From: Labyrinthula sp. Ha
Lineage: Eukaryota; Sar; Bigyra; Labyrinthulida; Labyrinthulaceae
Direction of reading: 5' to 3'
Assembly: GCA_015227615.1 (NCBI GenBank)
Contig: JAALGZ010000002.1
Coordinates: forward strand, 868,001-932,000
DNA length: 64,000 nucleotides
The position numbers and the translations under genes were made by a program. Shown piece after piece: positions 13,541 to 24,540 of this stretch. The notes beneath the pieces are model-generated. The model searched no databases and was not told where the DNA came from. It was given only the letters and a program-made list of their open reading frames with translations. How positions within the stretch are numbered: the stretch's first letter is position 1; each line of letters opens with the position of its first letter.

Positions 13541-14071
13541 GGCATGAACGATGCCCCGAGTGCTAATCTGCTGTTTTTGAATACAGATCCTACTAGGGAA
13601 TACATTGAAACGGAGGCGTTTCCCAAAGTAATCTATCGGAAAATTGGAGATAGGCAGGGTGCGATTAGGGTTGATAAGGATATCCTATATCGTCTGTCGA
13701 TGGAATTCCGCCGTAAGCTTGATTAGATGCATAGTCAGGTGGCTGATTACGTCTCGCTCATGAAGAGGAAAAGGAACGAGTATTGGAATAAGCGCCAAAA
13801 GAGAGTCGACAAGGCTTGCATACAATATGTGCCTGGAGACTGGTGCTTAATTAGTACAAAGAATACCCCTAGGGAGAGTAACAAGATTAAGTTGATTTGG
13901 TCTGGTCCAGTTAATGTAATCGAGTTACTCTCGTCGAATGTATATAGGGTTAGATTATTGAATGGGGAAACCCAGATTGTACATGGAAGTCGTTTATACT
14001 TCTATGAGCCTGATGGTTTCGTTCCAGATGGCTCACTTCGGAAAGTTTTTATTAATAATTGGGGTGAACTT

Positions 14072-14218
14072 GAAGTTCAAAAGTTTTTGGAGATTAGATA
14101 CTCGAAAGGTGAGTACCTATTAAGTGTGAGATGGAGGGGTTTCGAACCCGTAGATGATACATGGGAGCCGCTGCTCACCATGTATAGGGATGTAAAGGAG
14201 CTTACTCTTAAATTTTTG
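14072..14218 (+). mobile_element. Chromodomain of the LTR element
   Basis: The segment EVQKFLEIRYSKGEYLLSVR continues into WRGFEPVDDTWEP and a helical end, the classic chromodomain pattern of a three-stranded sheet with aromatic residues followed by W-x-G and TWEP. In chromoviruses this domain sits behind integrase and is thought to steer insertion toward particular chromatin marks. It is visible in the same continuous frame as the downstream SANT-like and MT-A70 segments. Confidence 0.9.
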
Positions 14219-14410
14219 GGAGAAAAGCGAATTTCCAATAGGAAAAAATTGGTTAGGGAACAGGCGCAAGCTTGGTTAGATAGGAAATTTGCTATAGATG
14301 TGTCGACAGCTTGGGTTGGGAGACTCCGCCCGAGCCTGCTACACTACTTAAGAGATAAGGAAGATCTTAGTGTTTGGGGGAAACTCCCTGAACGAAAAGA
14401 TTTTGTATCG

Positions 14411-14552
14411 GGTTGGAAAACTTTTGATCATAAGTTAATTAGGAACCTTATTCTGAAATTTGGAATGGGAAATTTTGAGCAATTTACGCAATATATGCCT
14501 TATAAATCGAAGGCGATGATGTATTCGTATTTGCAAAGAAAGTTAGGTAGGA
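14411..14552 (+). mobile_element. SANT/Myb-like segment of the LTR element
   Basis: The residues WKTFDHKLIRNLILKFGMGN continue into FEQFTQYMPYKSKAMMYSYLQRKLG. This has the spacing of a SANT/Myb repeat: W, acidic residue, L-I, K-F/Y-G-x-G-N/W, then a third helix ending in basic residues. SANT/Myb repeats bind DNA or histone tails. The match is by eye and the region between it and the methyltransferase domain is not recognised. Confidence 0.5.
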
Positions 14553-15039
14553 TGGATTTGGCTCCCTTGAGGGGTCAGTTCATAGATATAGACAAGGGAG
14601 AAGAAACCTCGGAGAGGTTTTCCCTTGATAAATTGGAATTTGATAGGAGATTTGATTCGCTGGGATCAGCGAAATCATTTCTAATGGAGACTTGTCCTGA
14701 GGGAGTAAGTCAATCGTATAGGAACGCTTTCGAACGAAAGAAAAAAGAGGTTGAGACGATGGTAAAAATTTGTGAAGATCGTTTCATTAAACTTTATAAA
14801 AATCTGGTGTCGAGATCTGGGATGAAATGTACGTATCTCTTATACTCACTAGAGCTAAGTCGTAAGAGGTACCTACACGAAGTCTTGGACAAAGATTACC
14901 CTAAAGAGTTAGTTTCAAAAATTGAAGGTATACTTGTTGCTCCAGTGGAGTGCGAGTTATCTGGGGAAAGTCCTGCCATAGGATTTGAGCATGTACAAGC
15001 TTTTGCGCTTAAACGTCTTTGTGGCAACTTAGTTTTGGT

Positions 15040-15480
15040 TGGTTTTGAAGGGTGTCCGTTCTGGACAAGGATTTGTGTCCGGCCTCGGGATAAACTATGG
15101 TTCACTGCGGACTTATATAAGTCGGCAATTTTGACTGAGTGGCCTGGAGACAAGGTGGACTTGTTATTAATGGATCCACCTTGGGCAATAGGTCAGGCGA
15201 ATCCTATTAGAGGATTGAGGGTTCCGTATGCGCGGAAACCCGATTCGCAAGTTTTGAATTTGAATTTTGAGACCTTGAAGGCTTCCTTCATTGCTATTTG
15301 GGTAATTGATCGGACTTGGGAATTGACTTTGAATGAAATGTTTGATAGGGGATATGAACTTGTTCATGTCATTGAATGGATAAAGCTAGCGCCGAGTGGT
15401 AAGATAAGAACATCATTAGGATATTATTTTCAGCACTCGGCAGAGGCTTTACTGATTTTTGTTCGAAAATCGGAAAGGTT
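15040..15480 (+). mobile_element. MT-A70 (METTL3/IME4-type) adenine-methyltransferase domain carried by the LTR element
   Basis: The catalytic motif DPPW lies at 15173-15184 in the segment DLLLMDPPWAIG. Family landmarks follow in the right order: FIAIWVIDRTWELTLNEMF (METTL3 has FLFLWVTGRAMELGRECL), YELVHVIEWIKL (METTL3 ERVDEIIWVK) and HSAEALLIFVRK (METTL3 HGKEHCLVGVKG). MT-A70 enzymes transfer methyl from S-adenosylmethionine to N6 of adenine in RNA or, in ciliate and some other protist relatives, in DNA. The frame is shared with the chromodomain upstream and reaches close to the polypurine tract, so the domain belongs to the element rather than to a host gene. The substrate, RNA or DNA, cannot be told from sequence. 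Confidence 0.82.
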
Positions 15481-15781
15481 AATTGGTGACATTGTAGAAA
15501 AAATTAACCTGTTAAGACAGGAAAAGGTGATCTTTGCAGATCGTTTGATCGAAGGAGTTAAACCTCGGAAAACATACGAATTATTTGAAAGAATATTTTT
15601 GAAAAGGCATCTTAAGGTTGAATTGTTTGCGAGATGTGCAAATTTGAAATCGGGTTGGATTCAAATTGGATTAGAAGTGGATCCTAGAATTTCTGATTTA
15701 GTTTTCGGGTGTTACAGACCTGAAAAATCTATGGCTGAAAAGACTAGTGAATAGTCTTTTAGAAAGAGGAGGAGGGGGATA

Positions 15782-16170
15782 TGTGAACCCTGTTTTAGTT
15801 AACGTGTGATCTTTAATACGTTTAGTATAAATATTTTATAATAGTAGTAAAGTGCCCGTATTATCTTAGGGTAAAAATTAGGTAGTTTTGAGTAGTGGCC
15901 AATCCAGCCACATTAAGAATTAATAATAACCAATAAAGTAAACAATTTGATTGTTGTATTAGTTTCGCCTAATATCTTGAGAACAATCTTATTAATAACT
16001 TTAAAAACCTTCGGAATAACTTTATATTGTCTAAATTTGGTGATCTAGTTTCTCCTAGATCTATTCGAACTAGTTTAATTTGTCTTTGGTGCTTAGATTA
16101 AGTAACTCTTTCGCGAGTCACTTTTCTTGGGCAATTTGTGTTAGGAATATCAGTCACTCGTCGACCGATA
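15782..16170 (+). repeat. Right LTR of the Ty3/gypsy element
   Basis: This is the partner of the left LTR at 6309-6697, with the same length and about four substitutions (99% identity). It is preceded by a purine-rich tract, AAAGAGGAGGAGGGGGA, which fits a polypurine tract for plus-strand priming. It ends about 35 bp from the probable stop codon of the neighbouring minus-strand gene. Confidence 0.95.
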
Positions 16171-16205
16171 AAAAAGTCTACTTGTTTAACTCTTATAAAT
16201 TTATG

Positions 16206-17960
16206 TTAAAAACCCATATTAATATTACCACTTTTCTCAGCTGGGATATTTCTTTTTGTAATTTCTAGAACTGCTGTAAGTAAAGCGTTGCCATCTTTAG
16301 TTTTGTTCATATAGAGATACATTCTTGATCGTAGGAAAAAACAAAATCCAGTTATTTGTGTAGAAGGTATTCAAGAAATAATTACAGTTAGCAGTTCTTA
16401 TGTTCTTGGATATTTTGTTCGAAGAAGTAGTTTGAAATTATTTTTGTTTCCCGAGTTTATATATGCTTGGAAACGAAACTGAGTAGCTATAAAAGCTTAA
16501 TTTCTAAAATATATCTTTCTAGGATATATGTAGGAAATATCAATCAAACGAACATTTTCAAAACACTTTGAAGCTCTTATTTTGGGTTATTTTCTTATGA
16601 ACCCAACTATGGAAACTGCACTGTTTTTCAATTTTCAACAAATATATGTACAATTGGTTTTCTTGTGTACATTACATTAGTTATTTTCTTAAAATTGAAT
16701 AATTAATAGAAAAGAACTGTACAACCTAATTATTATCTACATACTGAGAACTAGGTTAATTCATAAATATATTTATATCTATAAGGATATTCTCAAGAAA
16801 TTAAAAGAATTTTCTATATAAAATAAATTAGAAACCATTTAATATTTTATAATGACTAAAAGTTATTTGGAGAATAAGTGGCATAAAGGGAACAAGAAAA
16901 CCTAAAGTTGAGTAATAAGAAAAAAAGATACCTGAAACAATCGGACTAAAATATTGCATAGTAACTTCGCTTGGAGGAAATACTAAGAAAAGAAAATAAC
17001 ATAATTCCCCCAAAATACATTTGTACTATAAGAAACTCTGTCCACTGAATACGAGGTAAAAGTTTTTTATTTCCTCGGTTCTGCTGTGTTCTTCTTGATA
17101 CAGTTGTACAGATTGTGTACTATATAGTTGTGAAAGAACTTTTAAATCTTTTTTTTCATAGCCTTCATAACAATATAACATACTAGAACAATAAGAACAG
17201 AACATATAAATCCTAATATATATATTGAGCAATTTGAATATTATGTAAAGTATCAGGAACAGTAAACTCCATGTCTTCTTTTTGGAGTTGAACTTGAACT
17301 GTTGGAGTTAGTATTAAACCACTGCCTCCAAAACCAACCACATCAAAGAAAGTGGTGAAATAAATTTGTTATTCAAACAATTTTTCCATAGGTAAACCAA
17401 GAAATTTTGTACGGAGTATATAAAGCTTCTGCTTTGTTCAAATTGTATCTTGTATGTTTAAGAAAAAAAGTAAAAGGTTGCTTAGATTAGCATATAATGC
17501 AAGGAAGTTGTATATGAAACATTTAACTTAAAAGGAAATATCGGGTCTTTCTCCACTAGTTTCAAACTGTTCACAATAATGGTAAAAAATACAGTCGAAA
17601 CTTTCAATATTTCAAACTTCTCCTTTCTAAACTCATGGATCTTTGTTCTTATTATTATAACAAAAGCAACTAAGCAAACAATTATTCCAAGTATATGAAG
17701 AAAGTTCCATAAACCAATATATTTTACACAGGGCGCTGAAAGAGAAAACTCGTCTATAAACTCACCAATTGAAAGCCTATTTGTTTTTTTTTCAAAGAGT
17801 TAAATATTTCTTCTGCTCCTGAACCAGCATAAATGTGTGGAATACTGTCCAAAGAACGTGTCCATCCAGAGTCACATACACAGATGTCTTCAACACAACT
17901 TCCTCGATTACCACAGAGTTTATTCAAGGGTAGTGTATCTCCTGATATAGTTAAACACAT
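16206..17960 (-). CDS. Multi-exon gene for an EGF-like, multi-pass membrane protein (exons only partly resolved)
   Basis: Several minus-strand segments look coding but lie in different frames, separated by short gaps of the size of introns seen elsewhere here. The upstream exon has an EGF-like cysteine pattern, CGNRGSCVEDICVCDSGW (about 17.92-17.86 kb). Next comes a membrane segment, IGLWNFLHILGIIVCLVAFV followed by basic residues, then EALYTPYKISWFTYGKI (about 17.40 kb), DVVGFGGSGLILTPTVQVQL (about 17.31 kb), a second membrane segment GFICSVLIVLVCYIVMKAMK and a third near 16.88 kb. A possible last exon ends AEKSGNINMGF and a stop at 16208-16206. This suggests a surface protein with an extracellular EGF module and several transmembrane helices. 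I do not recognise the family. The start and splice sites are uncertain, and exons may lie upstream of 17960. The LTR element sits directly downstream. Confidence 0.5.
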
Positions 17961-17999
17961 TTCATATTAAATTTTGCTTTCTTAAGAAGTTATGAATAA

Positions 18000-20900
18000 A
18001 ACTGTACCCAGAATATTTTCAAAGAACTAGGTAGCTAGTTTTTTCTTTAAGTGTAAGTTTAGGTATTAGTACTACAGTTTTGTTTCTTACTAGAAACGTT
18101 TAACTTCTTTGTTTATTTTCAGTCTTCTAGGTATAATTCTCATCCGTAAGACTTAAGATAAGCAAGTTCCAAACTATACCATTAATCGGTATATCTTTTA
18201 CGTTAATCTACCATAATAAGTTTTATTTGATTTTATATTTCATTATAGGTAGTAAAATAATCATATCTTACGAAAATTTATAAATATTAATGACTTTTTC
18301 AAGGTTAACATATTGTTTAGAATATAGTATGGTTGTAGAGAATCTATAAGACTTTATTCTTACACTTACTATAAATCAATTTGACATCACTATCGTTGCA
18401 AGGTCAAAACTAACGTTATTAAGGATATGCCTTTTTATTTACATGTAACTAATGTTAGTAGAGCACTAGCGTTTGAAACTATTATTAGTACTAACGTTTC
18501 AATTATATTTACTCAAATATTCAGAGGATAAGCATCGAGATATCTCTCGTCCGGATTTGCATTATATGTAAATATATATCGTCTTGTTAGATCCTTGAAA
18601 CTAAAACTTCTGAATAGCACCAACTTCGAATAATATGAACCAAAAAAGAAACATTAAATTCGAAAACCCTTGAAGTATATATGAGAGAAGAGCAGGTCAA
18701 TAATGAAGCGTCCAGGCTGAAATATTATTTCAGAAACTTGAGAACGCTGCTTGAAGAATAACTTACAAGTTAAACCCCGAACAGGCTTTAAATTAAATTT
18801 CAGCGTTTTTCTATATATCTATTCTTTAACCGCTTTACTGAAGAATCTTGGTATAAAGCCGTTAAATTTTTAAGGACCCAGGAAAATACACCTTCGAAGC
18901 TTAACATTGATCTCTTAAGCGGCTAAAAAAAAAGGCTTCATGCACTGCTAGCTGTTACATATCTTTGAATGTGTTCTTGTCTTCTTCATACAGCAGCTCA
19001 AATTTGAAAGCACTAAGAGCTACGGCAATAAATGAAATGAGCGTTGAAATGTAAGAGCTGAAGTTTATGGTAAATAGAGTTTCTATATTGTCATACTTGG
19101 AGTATTTTTTACAACTTTAATAGATCCAAGAGTTCTAGGTTCGTGTGCGTAGAAAATTCTAATTTCCTGAGATCTCATCAGCTAACTATAGCGATACCTA
19201 CACTTAGCCCTCTAGATAATATTAAACCAAGTTTGGTATTAAACTCTGATAAATAAAATGTCGGCGCTAAGTTCCGTGTTAAATTTCTCCTGGATAGATC
19301 TAAATCAAGCTCACATTCCCGATTATACTATACCTAGTATGAATATAGCAAAACTAATGCTTGACTTAGGAGTCGGGCAAGGGTTGCTGGAGCTAGAATA
19401 CTGCAACTTTAGAAACCGTGATTTCCTGGATTAATCAACCTCACAGTGCTTACTACTAATGCTGTTTCTAGCTTTAATTCTTCTAGACCAGGAAACTATT
19501 CTCGTTTCAATTAGAATATATATTGTCTCGAAATATCTTTGAAACAATGCAAATCTATAGATACATTGTCTTAGAGTGATTTTAAGTGCAAAGTAAATAT
19601 ACCGTTAGAGAGATCTTCATTTAACCTATCAGATCTGAGTTGACCCGTTATGAACTATTAAAAAGCATTGCTTCTTAATTTATACTTCTTTCCTGCATAA
19701 GAAAATCATGCTTCATTTTGTTGAAAATAGAGGACATTGAATATTATAACTGCATAAAAAACTGTTTTAGCTCGTTGGTTAAACGGCTGGCACTTTGCGT
19801 ATTCAGCTATCCTCAAACTCAGTGCTTCTCATAAGAAGAACAAGTGGTCATATACATCAACTGACAATACTAACAGGTACAGTTGACCGTAGAAAAGAAG
19901 TCCGGAAGTTGCTTCAACCTATACTGGCTCTCTCTCTCTATTAAAAATACTTTATTTCTGTTGGTTTTATATTTCTTCCTTTGCATAAAAGTTCTTTCAC
20001 GGTGTTCTGTTAATCTTATCTGGTATTGGCTGCAAATAACAAAACAAGTAGATTTTGTTGAATTTCGTTAAAGCTTGGAATTTAACGCTTCGCAAGAAAT
20101 TTTAACTAAATAGTGGTAGGTTCCATTTATCTAAACCAAAAAACAGTAGTTACCGTTAAGAACATAACCGTTAACAAACGTTACTTACCGTTAAACTATC
20201 TTCGTTTATCAATTCCTTGTTGGAACACTAGTATTACATACTTGTCATATATAACGTATTTGGTTACTTCTTAAAAAAATGACTGGGAACCGGGAATATT
20301 ACTTGTGTCTAGATTAGGTGTGTTTATCGAGATAACGAAAGCTTCTTGAGAGAAATTTCCCCTAAGTATTTGATTTACGAGATAACAAGAGAAGCCTTCT
20401 CGAGAGGAAACCATTCGTGACCCAATATTGCCCAAAATTTTGACTTCCCAAGTGCACTAACACTAAGCAACAACTAAGAGAAATAAATCCTAAAATACAT
20501 AATTCCAAAGATCTTCCTTTTTTAATGCTTATTATCTAGTCTGTTTGAAATTTTACCAACTTAACTTGACAAAAAACAAAAAATACTGCACAAGTTAGCA
20601 TGATTAATGTATAATCATCATATGGAAATAACTCTATCTCCGTCCAAACATTGTTTTAGAAAATTTTACACGCATGTTTAAGGAGCTTTATTCAAGAACA
20701 GAGTGAATAATTACATTCTTTAATGTTTAGTTTTCACACGTTTTGTCATTTTGTTGTATTTCCGTTTTTTTGTTTGGTACTAAAATTTTGTATTAAGTGT
20801 TGGCGTAGAAGAAATTCAAATTGCCCAAAAGTATTTCTCTCGTTTAGCTCTCGTTAAGACTCTCTTTCGTTAAACACGCCTGGTCTAGATATCCATGAAA

Positions 20901-23900
20901 CATAAACCTTAGAGGAGAAGTTTGTTTCTCCTCTACATTTGTATTTTATACTTTGTGCTGTCTTCAAGAGAACCCTTAACACCGTAATGTTTGACACAAC
21001 ACGCATTGTCATTACATATATCATTTTTTCTAATTCGTAACATGTTTTTCGTTTACTTAACCTCGCAGTAATAAGTTGCTGGTATAAGTATTTCTATGTG
21101 TTTAATTTTGCTTTTTACAAAAAATTCGATCTATCAAGAGTTAACAATCGAATCCCAATAGTTAAATTGTCAGTAGACTCTTATCCTTCTGTTATGCAAA
21201 ACAAAATCCCTGATCTATTCTAGGCAAGCCAATTTTATATGTTAGTTTCAAGAATTTGTTTTATTATATTGTTTATTTGACCTAAGTAGTTCTTTGATTT
21301 CTTACAGAGCAGTACATTAGCGACTCTATGGATTTTTCTCTGCAGTATGCTTGTTCGTATTTTTCATATTAGAATAGTTTTCTGTTAGAACATAGCGATA
21401 GTTTGGAGATTTTGGCTTAGATGCGAATGACTCTAATGCAGAAGCCCTTGCTCCATTATGCCTTATTTATAATTTTGACTTTACCCACGTGTTCCGCTAA
21501 CATATATCAACGGGTTAAAATTGTATATTTTATGCACAAAGTGAAACATAGCTAGTATGTAACCTTTTGAATGATGCTAGTTGGATTTATGTAAGCAAAA
21601 ATGAAGGACCTGGAGGTCAAAAAAGTACCCTAGATTTCGTGCTATTTAGTCGCAGTAAAGGGTTGCTAATATACAAAAGACGCTTGTATTTATGGAAATA
21701 AAAGTAATTCTCCTCCAACTACCAGGTGGATTTTTTCCATTTAATTTTACTTAGTTAACTACATATGTATTTTTGGCAAGCAATTGTTGATCCAGTCTCT
21801 GAAAGATTCATCACAGGCAGATAGATTGCTCCTAATAGTATGAAAGGTAGATCCTTCTTATGTTACTTTTTATGACCCTCTGCAAATGATCCTCGAAGAA
21901 CCACATATAACTAAAGTTGAAAATTTTTCTTTGATATCTTTAAACGTGAGCTGAGGTAGATTTTTAATTTCTCAGACTCCCCTAATAAAAAAGATGTGTA
22001 TCTTTATTCAGCAAATGGTTATGCAGCAGATTATTTAATGAATTTCTTGTCAAATCAAAGGTTAATATCTTAAACGTTTCCTATCATATTGCTGATTTTT
22101 TACTCCTAGGTAGTTTTTACGGTGATTATACATAATTTGGTCTTTTTTAAATGTTATTATACCACGTTTTTAATACAACATAAAAGAAAAACATTTAGTT
22201 CTTAGTGGCAATATACATTATCTTTAAAGCATTGACCATAATATTGTTAGCAATGTTCCATATGATTATAATTTATAACATTCTACACAGGTTGTATACC
22301 CCAAGACGTGTTTGTGTCTTATTAAATTGTGTGTTTTAATGCTTGCTGAAGGAAAACTTGATAAGTCTTCTATGTTTTCTTTTAACTTCTATTTTTTATG
22401 ATTTTTAATACTCCAGCAAATCCGTTGGAATTTCCCAGTGCTTCCGCTTTGTGTACACATGCAACACAAGGTTGTGGGTTTTAAATTAAAGGTTTTTTCC
22501 ATATGATAGCAAGTAACTACATTTAGATATTAATATAATACTTCCAAGCTCTAGTATTTGCTCCTTTTACTTTGTGGTTAGGCTTTCCATCTGATATTAC
22601 AAAGAATAATAATATTGTCAGATATCTCCCTAGCAATGTACCAAGTTTTCTATGATATTAGTTAGCAACTGAATAGAGAATATTTAATCTATTCCTTAAA
22701 CCGCTTGTCGATCTGAATAGTATTGGAAAATAGAGACATACCCACTTTGTTCATTCTAATACATACCATTTTATTACTCTGGTTTTGATGAGGTTAATAT
22801 AAGTCTACGCGATTCCTTGTAAAAGCTTTTCGAAAATCGCCGTCATCTAGGTCCCTTTTGAAACAACAGAAATTGAATTAAAACTTTACAATTACAATAT
22901 TAGGCTGAGAATTTGTTGTGTAACTTTGTGTTTAACTTAGTGTAACGAATATCTATAGAAATTTGCACCTACTTTGCTACAAACTCAAACAATTATTTCA
23001 GGAACTATTTTAATGTAATTTTAATATTGAAGAATATTCAGCCAAGATAATTCGTTAATAAAGTTACAGGAATAAATGAGCTGGAAAAGCATTATACTTT
23101 TTTGAAAATGATTGTGGTGTGTTTAATCCAGATCTATTAACTGCTTGCTATAAAGCTAAAGCATTACCAAAAAGTTATAACACCCGGAACAAATCAAATT
23201 TTATATTCTCCCGATGTGATCAATGAAGATAATGTTTAGATTAGTCTTATAACTCATAGTGGATCTGTGAAAGGGCTAATCATTTTGTGTATGTTTCTAC
23301 TCTTACTCGCGCAGCACTGTGAATGTAATTAAAATGGTGTTACAGCCCTTATATATATAAATATCTTTTCAAAGAAAAGTTGAAGTCCAAATTACAAAAA
23401 CATAATCTCTGTGATATTTTTTTTCGGGAGTGGTGACATACAAATAGTTAATCAGTCTCATGGAGATAGTATGGTATCCGATAACTCTTTATATAAATAG
23501 AAAAGTTCCAACAATACCTAGTCTTTATTAGGACATATTTCTAACGTAATAGTTATCAAGCTTCCATGATAAGGTTATAATTGTTAATTCATTTGATTTT
23601 CTTAAAGTTGATACATTACAGTTATATAAAAAAATTTATAAAGCGACTCCACCCAATGAGGCTACTAAGAACTTATAGCATCTTCCTTTTCTAGTGAAAT
23701 TAAATTAAGAATTGATGATATTATGTTAATCTGAGACAAGTAATCGAGTCTACTTGCTATAAGAGATTTCTTCAAGGTTGTTTTTAGTAAGATCTAATCT
23801 TAGTTGAAATTATATTACATTTCATTCGATTAGTAAACATTTTTACTCTTTGTAATAAATTACCTTAGAAGTTTAAATATAGGCTAATTTACTTACTCTA

Positions 23901-24540
23901 AGCTTCAAGACTGAGTTCTATGTAATAGAAAAAAACTTATTCAATGATCGATTACAAAAAAACTGCAGGTGTATGTCCCAGAAAATATATTAACTCTTGC
24001 TTGGATACATGAAATAACCTAGTCTCCAGACACCAAAATCTTGATATTAATGGTTACTCAAAATAAGTCAAGTTCCAGTCTCCAGAATTCTTTGCTGGTT
24101 TTGAAACCCTAACAATGCCGAATACATTCGGATTTTCAGAGTTCAAAACAGTGTTTATATGAGTTGTTTAGCGATGAGTGTATTAACAATCCATAACAGA
24201 TTTTAAAAGCTGTTTGAAAATGAAAAATCAATTCTTTGCAATTCATAAAGGTTGAACTTACAATGAAAACGTTTAATATCAAAAACACACAACCCTCATA
24301 AAGCAAAAGGCATATGTTAACTATGTTCTATGAAATGAGCTCTTTTGAAAGAGCCTGTAGCATCAGTTAATTTCAACATTTACTCTAAGAATATTCTCAT
24401 GGGCACCGTACTTTTTAGTTTACTGTTTTGTATAAAGATCTCTGATTTCATAACTTACACACATTAGTGTCCAGAAAAATGCTTTCCTAGTCTCTAACCA
24501 TCCGCCAAATAAAAGGGTTGACAATAGAATAAAGTTATAA
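18000..24540. other. Gene-poor AT-rich DNA
   Basis: I see no supported gene in this 6.5-kb stretch; only short chance frames occur. A cluster of CCGTTAA/ACGTTA words lies at about 20.14-20.21 kb, and a tRNA-like stretch at about 19.77 kb does not complete a cloverleaf. Undetected short exons of the upstream part of the EGF-like gene could lie just above 18.0 kb. Confidence 0.4.

Larger units (their letters stand above)
6309..16170 (+). mobile_element. Ty3/gypsy chromovirus-like LTR retrotransposon with an added MT-A70 domain
   Basis: This is an LTR retrotransposon of about 9.9 kb, read as a fossil. Two direct LTRs of 389 bp bound it. In order it holds a gag with a CCHC knuckle, an aspartic protease (DSGA), reverse transcriptase, RNase H, an integrase with zinc-binding and catalytic parts, a chromodomain, a SANT/Myb-like segment and an MT-A70 methyltransferase domain. 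A polypurine tract directly precedes the right LTR. The order PR-RT-RH-IN-chromodomain places it with Ty3/gypsy chromoviruses. The host flanks share AAAAAGT at 6301-6307 and 16171-16177, a likely target-site duplication. The LTRs differ at 4 of 389 sites, so the insertion is young. The pol part appears interrupted in about two or three places, so this copy looks broken, although part of that may be the stop or read-through between gag and pol seen in the family. Confidence 0.93.

Noticed and set aside
19765-19845. tRNA-like stretch with an AGCTCGTTGGTTAAA A-box-like word
   Set aside because: The anticodon and acceptor stems do not pair and the B-box is degenerate; at best it is a tRNA-derived relic.
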